Part shown: in pieces, positions 6,081 to 10,320 of the stretch
How positions within the stretch are numbered: the stretch's first letter is position 1
How the letters are laid out: each line of letters opens with the position of its first letter
NCBI GenBank assembly: GCA_040275425.1
Contig: JBEOKB010000103.1
Span: forward strand, 1 to 10,320
Reading direction: 5' to 3'
DNA length: 10,320 bases
Source of the DNA: Pinisolibacter sp040275425
GTDB taxonomy: Bacteria > Pseudomonadota > Alphaproteobacteria > Rhizobiales > Ancalomicrobiaceae
Translations under genes and position numbers: made by a program
The notes under the pieces: generated by a model
Database searches by the model: none
What the model was told of the DNA's origin: nothing
The model's input: the letters and a program-made list of their open reading frames with translations, nothing else

Positions 6081-6109
6081 ATCTGGGAGGCGACGGCGTC
6101 GTCTTCAAG
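6081..6109 (-). promoter_or_regulatory. RpoH (heat-shock sigma factor) type promoter of hsp20
   Basis: On the minus strand CTTGAA (6109-6104) and CCCAGAT (6087-6081) are separated by 16 bases. This resembles the sigma-32 pattern CTTGAA-N13-17-CCCATNT. The start site would fall near 6074, giving a 5' UTR of about 135 bases that contains the whole ROSE-like region. Confidence 0.5.
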
Positions 6110-6119
6110 ACGGCACCCG

Positions 6120-6154
6120 AAAAAATTCGCGGGCGGCCCGGCCTTCCCGCCCGC
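6120..6154 (-). terminator. Intrinsic terminator on the minus strand upstream of hsp20
   Basis: Read on the minus strand, an 8-bp perfect stem GCGGGCGG / CCGCCCGC (6154-6147 with 6136-6129) and 10-base loop are followed by GAA and six T residues (6125-6120). It sits just upstream of the hsp20 promoter, yet no gene on the minus strand ends here. It may shield hsp20 from antisense transcription out of the hydrolase gene, or end an unseen small RNA. Confidence 0.45.
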
Positions 6155-6167
6155 CCGGATCGCATCG

Positions 6168-6196
6168 GTTGTCGCCGCCGCGCCCTCGGGCTATGT
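6168..6196 (+). promoter_or_regulatory. Candidate promoter of the alpha/beta hydrolase gene
   Basis: GTTGTC (6168-6173) and CTATGT (6191-6196) are separated by exactly 17 bases, close to the alphaproteobacterial consensus CTTGAC-N17-CTATAT. The start site would be near 6203, giving a leader of about 65 bases that includes the stem-loop at 6227-6246. Confidence 0.45.
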
Positions 6197-6226
6197 CCGA
6201 GAGGACCTTCAACCGCGCGCCGAACC

Positions 6227-6246
6227 GCGACCGATTCGTCGGTCGC
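6227..6246 (+). other. Perfect stem-loop in the hydrolase 5' leader
   Basis: GCGACCGA (6227-6234) and TCGGTCGC (6239-6246) form a perfect 8-bp stem closed by a TTCG tetraloop. It lies 22 bases before the hydrolase ATG and leaves the ribosome site (GGGAG, 6258-6262) free. It may stabilise the mRNA 5' end. Confidence 0.45.
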
Positions 6247-6268
6247 CGCGCGGATCGGGAGACGAGGG

Positions 6269-7270
6269 ATGCCGGCCCTGAACCGACTGATCGACCACCC
6301 CGACACGCCGGAGCCCCCCGGCGCCCGCGTCGGTGTGATCACCACCGCCGATCGCGTCGACCTGCGCTGGGCGACCTTCGCCCCGCTCGCCCCCTCGCGC
6401 GGCACCGTCCTCGCCCTGCACGGCCGTACCGAGTTCATCGAGCGCTGGTTCGAGACCGTCCGCGACCTCCAGGTCCGCGGCTTCACCGTCGCCACCTTCG
6501 ACTGGCGCGGCCAGGGCGGCTCCCAGCGCCTCGCCCGCCACCCCCGCAAGGGCCACGTCTCCTCCTTCGACGGCTACGCCCGCGATCTCGAGACCGTCGT
6601 GACCCGGGTGATGCCCGCCCTGCCGCGCCCGTGGTTCGTGCTCGGCCATTCGACCGGCGCGCTGATGGCGGTGGCCGAGGCCGAGGCGCTGCTCGCCGCC
6701 GGGGTCGAGCGCGCCGTCCTCACCGCGCCCTTTCTCGGGCTCGGCGGCCGCCATGCCTTCGGCGAACCCTCCGCGCGCGTGCTCTCGCGCACCCTGCGCG
6801 CCCTGATGATGGGCCGCCTGTGGATTCCCGGCGGCGGCCCCGCCTCGATCCACACCGCGCCGTTCGAGGACAATCCCCTCACCACCGACCCGGTCCGCCA
6901 CGCCCGCAACGCCGCCTTCTCGCGCGAACATCCCGACGTGGTGATCGGGGCGCCGACCATCGGCTGGGTCGCAGCCGGCTTCGACTGCATGGACCGCGCG
7001 ACCTCGCCCGCCGCGCTGGAGGCCTACCGCCTGCCGACCCTGATCTTCGCCTGTGGCGCCGACCGCATCGTCTCCAATCGCGCGATCGAGCGCTTCGTCG
7101 TCGCCACCCGCTCGACCGAGATGATCGTCCTGCCCGGCGCCCGCCACGAACTGCTCCAGGAGCGCGATCTGTGGCGCGAGCGCTTCTGGGCCGCCTTCGA
7201 CGCCTTCGTGCCCGGCACGCGCCCGGCCCAGGCCGCGCCCGCCTCAGCCCCCGAGGGCGAGCAGGCGTAG
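6269..7270 (+). CDS. Alpha/beta hydrolase, lysophospholipase/monoacylglycerol lipase type
   Basis: A 333-residue serine hydrolase of the PldB/monoglyceride lipase group (COG2267), predicted to cleave acyl esters of lysophospholipids or monoacylglycerols. The fold is clear: LALHGRTEFIERW (48-60) supplies the oxyanion HG motif, and FDWRGQGGS (77-85) follows. The nucleophile elbow is GHSTG with Ser128; the usual lysophospholipase elbow is GHSMGG, so Thr129 and Ala131 are small deviations. ACGADRIVSN carries the likely acid Asp265, and GARHELLQE carries His293. There is no signal peptide, so a cytoplasmic or membrane-associated location is likely. The ATG at 6269 has GGGAG six bases upstream; the frame extends far upstream but without coding character. 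Its last 27 bases overlap the 3' end of the convergent phosphatase gene. The substrate is inferred. Confidence 0.9.
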   Translation: MPALNRLIDHPDTPEPPGARVGVITTADRVDLRWATFAPLAPSRGTVLALHGRTEFIERWFETVRDLQVRGFTVATFDWRGQGGSQRLARHPRKGHVSSFDGYARDLETVVTRVMPALPRPWFVLGHSTGALMAVAEAEALLAAGVERAVLTAPFLGLGGRHAFGEPSARVLSRTLRALMMGRLWIPGGGPASIHTAPFEDNPLTTDPVRHARNAAFSREHPDVVIGAPTIGWVAAGFDCMDRATSPAALEAYRLPTLIFACGADRIVSNRAIERFVVATRSTEMIVLPGARHELLQERDLWRERFWAAFDAFVPGTRPAQAAPASAPEGEQA

Positions 7271-8044
7271 CACCTCCTCGTGCAGCTTCGGGTCGCCCGA
7301 GGCGACGATGCGCCCGCCGTCGACGGCGCTGCCGCCGGTCCAGGTCGTGACCACCCCGCCCGCGCCCTCGATCACCGGGATCAGCGCCACGATGTCGTAG
7401 GGCTGCAGACCCGCCTCGATCACCACGTCGACGAAGCCGCTCGCCACCATGCAGTAGGCGTAGCAGTCGACCCCGTAGCGGGCGAGCCGCACCCGCTGCT
7501 CGATCGCCTCGTAGGCCGGTCGCTCCTCGGCCGTGAACAGGCTCGGCGCGGTCGTGAACAGTACCGCGTCGCCGATCGCCGCGCACGACCGCGTCGCGAG
7601 ATCGCGCGCCCCCCCCGGCCCTCGATACCACGCCCGCGTCCCGTCGCCGCAGTAGCGCTCGCCGGTGAAGGGCTGATGCATCATGCCGAGAACCGGCGCC
7701 CCGTCCCGCTTCAGCCCGATCAGCGTGCCCCACACCGGCAGGCCGGAGATGAACGCCCGCGTGCCGTCGATCGGATCGAGCACCCACACGTGCTCGGCGT
7801 CGAGCCGTTCGCGCCCGTATTCCTCGCCGAGAATGCCGTGATCGGGATGGTGTTCGAGGATGAGGCGGCGCATCGCCTCCTCCGCCGCCCGATCGGCCAC
7901 CGTGACCGGATCGAACGCCCTCCCCTCGAGCTTGTTCTCCACCGCCAGACGCGAGCGGAAGTGCGGGGCGATCGCCGCCGCCGAAACCTCCGCCAAAGCG
8001 TCGATGAAGGCGACGAGATCCTCGTCGCCGCGCCGTTCGATCAT
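7244..8044 (-). CDS. hisN: Histidinol-phosphatase, inositol-monophosphatase-like (HisN type)
   Basis: A 266-residue Mg2+-dependent phosphatase of the inositol monophosphatase fold, best matched to HisN, which converts histidinol phosphate to histidinol in histidine synthesis. Metal-binding elements are in place: DPVTVADRAAE (45-55), GEEYG (73-77), the core LDPIDGTRAFISGLPVWGT (89-107) with Asp90, Asp93 and the Gly-Thr pair, and QPYDIVALIPVIEGAGG (214-230) with Asp217. The phrase RAFISGLPVWGTLIGL favours HisN over SuhB, where the metal-site text usually reads DGTxNF. The ATG at 8044 has GAGGGG about eight bases upstream. In-frame ATGs at 8068, 8089 and 8113 are possible but less well placed. 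The adjacent mmgR-type sRNA is also found beside an IMPase-family gene in other rhizobia. A broader sugar or inositol phosphatase role cannot be excluded. Confidence 0.88.
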   Translation of the reverse strand: MIERRGDEDLVAFIDALAEVSAAAIAPHFRSRLAVENKLEGRAFDPVTVADRAAEEAMRRLILEHHPDHGILGEEYGRERLDAEHVWVLDPIDGTRAFISGLPVWGTLIGLKRDGAPVLGMMHQPFTGERYCGDGTRAWYRGPGGARDLATRSCAAIGDAVLFTTAPSLFTAEERPAYEAIEQRVRLARYGVDCYAYCMVASGFVDVVIEAGLQPYDIVALIPVIEGAGGVVTTWTGGSAVDGGRIVASGDPKLHEEVLRLLALGG

Positions 8045-8180
8045 GATCGGACCCCTCGAGACGGGCATCGCGCCCTTCGCCCCAGCCATGCGACGCCGCG
8101 CCGCGAATGGCAAGTCCGCACGAAGCCGCCCCCGCCCCGCCGCCCGCCGCGTCCACGCCCCGCACGAGCGCGCGCCGGCT

Positions 8181-8192
8181 CACGAATTCGTG
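8181..8192. promoter_or_regulatory. 12-bp palindrome upstream of the sRNA promoter
   Basis: CACGAATTCGTG is a perfect palindrome centred about 30 bases upstream of the sRNA -35 box. It lies between the divergent hisN and sRNA units, a suitable position for an activator or repressor. No known regulator consensus is recognised with confidence. Confidence 0.35.
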
Positions 8193-8214
8193 TGCTGCAG
8201 TGCAAACGGGGCTC

Positions 8215-8240
8215 TTGACTTTGTTGCGGCGCAATATAAT
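8215..8240 (+). promoter_or_regulatory. Promoter of the mmgR/suhB-type sRNA
   Basis: TTGACT (8215-8220) and a perfect TATAAT (8235-8240) stand out as an AT-rich patch in very GC-rich DNA. Their spacing is only 14 bases; using TAATCT (8237-8242) as the -10 gives 16. Transcription is expected near 8247. The strong boxes and the absence of any downstream ORF point to a stand-alone RNA gene. Confidence 0.68.
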
Positions 8241-8246
8241 CTCTAT

Positions 8247-8349
8247 TGCATCGCGGTCGGCCCCAGCGGTCGATCGGGATGGCCCTTCTCGGGCGTTTCC
8301 TCCCTGATACCACTTTCGGGCCGCTGCCTCGTGCGCGGCCCGTTTTTTT
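8247..8349 (+). ncRNA. mmgR: mmgR/suhB-family trans-acting small RNA
   Basis: An RNA of about 100 bases runs from the promoter to a strong intrinsic terminator. The middle holds the unpaired-looking block TTTCCTCCCTGATACCAC (8296-8313). Its CCTCC (8299-8303) is complementary to ribosome binding sites and typical of alphaproteobacterial Hfq-dependent sRNAs. A GCCC-TTCTC-GGGC hairpin (8282-8294) precedes it. The suhB RNA motif, later shown to be the sRNA MmgR limiting polyhydroxybutyrate granule accumulation in Sinorhizobium meliloti, carries this kind of core and lies next to an IMPase-family gene, as here. It is divergent from hisN and convergent with the amidohydrolase gene. The RNA gene itself is well supported. 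The family name rests on memory of the conserved core, without a covariance search. Confidence 0.75.
8317..8349 (+). terminator. Intrinsic terminator of the sRNA
   Basis: A perfect 8-bp stem CGGGCCGC (8317-8324) / GCGGCCCG (8335-8342) with a 10-base loop is followed directly by seven T residues (8343-8349). It is the strongest Rho-independent terminator in the window. It is the expected 3' end and Hfq-binding tail of the sRNA. Confidence 0.88.
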
Positions 8350-8402
8350 GGTTCGTGCTGCACTGCGGCAGAACCACGCGACCGCTCCCGGCCCTCCGCC
8401 GC

Positions 8403-9290
8403 TCACTCCGCCGCCATCGATCCGCGTTCGAGAATGCCGCGCCATTCGCGCCCGATCTCGCCGAGCACCGCCGTGAAGTCGGCCCGCAGCCGATCGAAGC
8501 CGGCGGTGATCTCCATCGTCGTCTCGTTCATGTAGAGCGCCCGCGAGATCTCGATCTGCAGGGCGTGCACCCCATGCGCCGGCCAGCCGTAGTGCTCGGT
8601 GATGTAACCGCCCGCATAGGGCTTGTTGCGCGCCACCCGGTAGCCCGCCTCCCGCAGCAGCGCCGAGACCACGTCGGTCAGCGCCGACCGGCAGCTGGTG
8701 CCGTTGCGATCGCCGAGCACGATCTCCGCCCGTCCGTCGCCGCCGCCGCGCTGTGGCGAGGGCATCGAATGGCAGTCGATCAGGATCGCCGTCCCGAACC
8801 GATCGTGGATCGCGTCGAGCGCCTCCCGCAGCGTGCGGTGATAGGGCCGCCACGCCAGATCGATTCGCGCCAGCCCCTCCTCGATCGGAATCGGTCGGGC
8901 ATAGATCTCCTCCCGCTCGGCGACGATGCGCGGGATGGTGCCGAGCCCGCCCGTCACCCGCGCCGAGGAGGTGTTCGCCCCGTTCGGCAGCCGCCCGACG
9001 AACATGCGCGGATCGAGTTCGAGCGGCTCGCGGTTGGCGTCGAGCCAGGCACGCGGGAAATGGGCGCGGAGCATCGCCGCGCCGAGCTCCGGCGGCGGCC
9101 GGCACAGATCGTCGACGAAGGCGTCCTCCGAGCGGCGGATCGCCACCGCGTCGAGCCGCGTGGTGCGCAGGAAGGCCTCCGGATAGGCCCGGCCGCTGTG
9201 CGGCGAATCGATCAGGATCGGCACCGACGGCGGCGACGGCATCACCAGTTCGAAGAGGGGCTCCGCCTCGAAGTCCCGTACGATCCGCAA
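8403..9290 (-). CDS. N-formylglutamate amidohydrolase family protein
   Basis: A 295-residue zinc-type hydrolase of the N-formylglutamate amidohydrolase family. The named reaction releases formate and glutamate from N-formylglutamate in histidine degradation. Family motifs: ILIDSPHSG (25-33), WLDANREPLELDPRMF (82-97), ILIDCHSMPSP (169-179) with Asp172 and His174, NKPYAGGYITEHYG (222-235), and HALQIEISRALYM (242-254). I chose the TTG at 9290 because GAGGAGGA lies about seven bases upstream and good codon usage begins there. An ATG at 9347 would add 19 Arg-rich residues and has a poor ribosome site. No hut operon is visible here, so the true substrate may be another N-acyl amino acid. It is divergent from cpdR, a pairing I recall from other rhizobial genomes. 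Confidence 0.88.
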   Translation of the reverse strand: MRIVRDFEAEPLFELVMPSPPSVPILIDSPHSGRAYPEAFLRTTRLDAVAIRRSEDAFVDDLCRPPPELGAAMLRAHFPRAWLDANREPLELDPRMFVGRLPNGANTSSARVTGGLGTIPRIVAEREEIYARPIPIEEGLARIDLAWRPYHRTLREALDAIHDRFGTAILIDCHSMPSPQRGGGDGRAEIVLGDRNGTSCRSALTDVVSALLREAGYRVARNKPYAGGYITEHYGWPAHGVHALQIEISRALYMNETTMEITAGFDRLRADFTAVLGEIGREWRGILERGSMAAE

Positions 9291-9372
9291 GCCCCGTCCT
9301 CCTCGTGCGTCGGCGGCGCGGTCCCTCGGCCGTCGCCTCGCCGTCATGTTGCCCGTCGCGCTCGGGCCTGTC

Positions 9373-9391
9373 CATCCGTCGACGACGGATG
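9373..9391. promoter_or_regulatory. 19-bp perfect dyad between the amidohydrolase and cpdR
   Basis: CATCCGTCG-A-CGACGGATG is a perfect inverted repeat with a single-base centre, in the divergent intergenic region. It could be an operator for either gene. I do not recognise its binding protein. Confidence 0.4.
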
Positions 9392-9417
9392 CCGATCACC
9401 CCGAAACCGCGGTCGAT

Positions 9418-9432
9418 TTCACCTGATGTTTA
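9418..9432 (+). promoter_or_regulatory. Degenerate CtrA box upstream of cpdR
   Basis: TTCA-N7-TTTA matches six of eight bases of the CtrA consensus TTAA-N7-TTAA and lies 55 bases before the cpdR ATG. In Caulobacter cpdR is known to belong to the CtrA regulon. No clear -10 accompanies the box, so this is a candidate only. Confidence 0.35.
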
Positions 9433-9486
9433 CCTCGACGAGCGTCTATGGTGGAGTAGAGGCCAACGAGATTGGAAGAGAAGCGA

Positions 9487-9855
9487 ATGGACCCGATGGC
9501 GCGCATCATTCTCGCCGAGGACGACAACGACATGCGGCGATTCCTGGCCAAGGCCCTGGTCAACGCCGGTTACGAGGTCGTCTCCTACGACAACGGCAAG
9601 AGTGCCTACGAGCGTCTGCGCGAGGAGCCCTTCACGCTGCTGCTCACCGACATCGTCATGCCCGAGATGGACGGCATCGAGCTCGCCCGTCGCGCCACTC
9701 AACTCGATCCGGACCTGAAGGTGATGTTCATCACCGGATTCGCCGCCGTGGCCCTCAACCCCGACAGTCAGGCCCCCAAGGACGCCAAGGTCCTGTCCAA
9801 GCCCTTCCATCTGCGCGATCTCGTCCGCGAGGTGGAAAAGCTCCTGGCCGCCTGA
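9487..9855 (+). CDS. cpdR: CpdR, cell-cycle response regulator and ClpXP adaptor
   Basis: A 122-residue single-domain response regulator with no output domain. In Caulobacter and Sinorhizobium, unphosphorylated CpdR directs ClpXP to the cell pole and primes it to degrade cell-cycle proteins; phosphorylation through the CckA-ChpT relay switches it off. Receiver residues are complete: acidic pocket Glu11/Asp12/Asp13, phospho-acceptor Asp55 in LLLTDIVMPEMDG, Thr83 in MFITGF, and Lys105 in LSKPF. The segments AEDDNDMRRFL, LTDIVMPEMDGIELARRAT and GFAAVALNPDS are strongly CpdR-like. The C-terminus LLAA fits a ClpX-type degron, which is an inference. I chose the ATG at 9487 because GGAAGAG lies six bases upstream. 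The ATG at 9496 (MARII) and a TTG at 9472 are alternatives. A strong terminator follows. Confidence 0.95.
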   Translation: MDPMARIILAEDDNDMRRFLAKALVNAGYEVVSYDNGKSAYERLREEPFTLLLTDIVMPEMDGIELARRATQLDPDLKVMFITGFAAVALNPDSQAPKDAKVLSKPFHLRDLVREVEKLLAA

Positions 9856-9878
9856 ACTTCGGCGGAAAATGCGGATTT

Positions 9879-9935
9879 CGCGGGGGGCGTCCGAGGCCGG
9901 GCGCCCCCCGCGCCCGTTTCCGGCGACGGGTTTTT
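9879..9935 (+). terminator. Tandem terminator after cpdR
   Basis: A perfect 11-bp stem CGCGGGGGGCG / CGCCCCCCGCG (9879-9889 with 9902-9912) abuts a second hairpin CCCGT / ACGGG (9913-9917 with 9926-9930). Five T residues follow the second hairpin (9931-9935). Together they form a convincing Rho-independent terminator 24 bases past the stop codon. Confidence 0.8.
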
Positions 9936-9957
9936 CCCCACCGGGCGACGAGGGCAC

Positions 9958-9986
9958 TTGCGAAGGCGGATGAACCTCGTTATAGA
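9958..9986 (+). promoter_or_regulatory. Promoter of the tRNA-Val gene
   Basis: TTGCGA (9958-9963) and TATAGA (9981-9986) are separated by the optimal 17 bases. Transcription would start near 9993, about 36 bases before the mature tRNA, and just after the cpdR terminator. Confidence 0.65.
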
Positions 9987-10028
9987 CCCCCTCGCCGTCC
10001 GATCCCGTTGGGCGGCACCGGTGGTTCC

Positions 10029-10103
<75 letters not shown>

Positions 10104-10320
10104 CCACCCCGCTCCTCCTCGAGAACGACACGATCGGCGCGCGATCGGAAGCGATTCCGCATCGCCCCTACGATCCTCCGCCCCCGCGTTCCCGCCGAGG
10201 CGGCGGCGTGCTAGCGTCGAGACGGTGCCAATTCGCCGACCGACGCCGGGAGTGACCGTTGCGAGCCGATTTCGTTGAAAAACTCGTCGGCGGCGCGGCG
10301 TGCATTCGGCGACGATGAGC
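10104..10320. other. No supported gene at the right edge; possible promoter region
   Basis: I see no convincing coding region. The stretch contains a short CGGAA-GCGA-TTCCG hairpin (about 10147-10160) and a TGCTAG element (10209-10214) that could be a -10 box. A TTG-initiated 19-codon frame (10259-10318) ends on an ATGA at 10315. A gene on the plus strand may begin at 10315 and continue outside the window. Confidence 0.4.

Noticed and set aside
8192..8203. NtrC-type binding site before the sRNA
   Set aside because: GTGCTGCAGTGC has only partial likeness to the TGCACC/GGTGCA pattern, so no NtrC site is called.
8045..8363. Longer hisN starts and a long minus-strand frame across the sRNA
   Set aside because: Family length and the GAGGGG site support 8044. 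The sRNA promoter and terminator occupy the rest of the gap.
10259..10318. 19-codon TTG-initiated ORF with a GGGAG upstream, ending in ATGA at the right edge
   Set aside because: Codon bias is weak and nothing downstream is visible to judge coupling. It is too short to support.

Overview
The window is GC-rich, gene-dense chromosomal DNA of an alphaproteobacterium, most likely Hyphomicrobiales (Rhizobiales). Nearly all real genes use G or C in almost every third codon position. Several elements are hallmarks of that group: a CpdR-type single-domain response regulator, a speF-type leader RNA before a fold-III ornithine decarboxylase, an mmgR/suhB-type small RNA beside an inositol-monophosphatase-family gene, and an IbpA-like small heat-shock gene with a ROSE-type RNA thermometer. 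I see no mobile element, phage gene or CRISPR array.

Layout, left to right. (1) 1-2669, minus strand: a LysR regulator, a periplasmic DUF1007 protein and a NicO-family nickel/cobalt exporter that runs off the left edge. The last two overlap by ATGA and probably form a metal-handling pair. (2) 2670-3448: a 779-base gap that is far from empty. It holds a good promoter, a structured leader resembling the speF RNA motif, an internal terminator-like element, and a 20-codon Arg/His-rich mini-ORF whose stop overlaps the decarboxylase start. (3) 3449-5254, plus strand: ornithine/lysine decarboxylase (polyamine synthesis) and a YhbS-like GNAT acetyltransferase. (4) 5444-6109, minus strand: an Hsp20 chaperone, its ROSE-like 5' UTR and a heat-shock-type promoter. 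(5) 6269-7270 (plus) and 7244-8044 (minus): an alpha/beta hydrolase and a histidinol phosphatase, overlapping tail to tail. (6) 8215-8349, plus strand: a free-standing small RNA gene with promoter and strong terminator. (7) 8403-9290 (minus) and 9487-9855 (plus): an N-formylglutamate amidohydrolase family protein and the divergent cpdR, then a terminator. (8) 10029-10103: tRNA-Val(GAC) with its own promoter. The last 217 bases hold no gene I can support.

Functionally this is mostly core housekeeping: metal export, polyamine synthesis, heat response, histidine synthesis, amino-acid catabolism and cell-cycle proteolysis control. RNA-level regulation is unusually prominent. At least three non-coding regulatory elements (speF-type leader, ROSE thermometer, mmgR-type sRNA) lie within about 6 kb. 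The most interesting piece is the ornithine decarboxylase leader with its overlapping poly-arginine mini-ORF, which has the layout of a translational attenuator. All family assignments come from reading the sequence; no database search was run.
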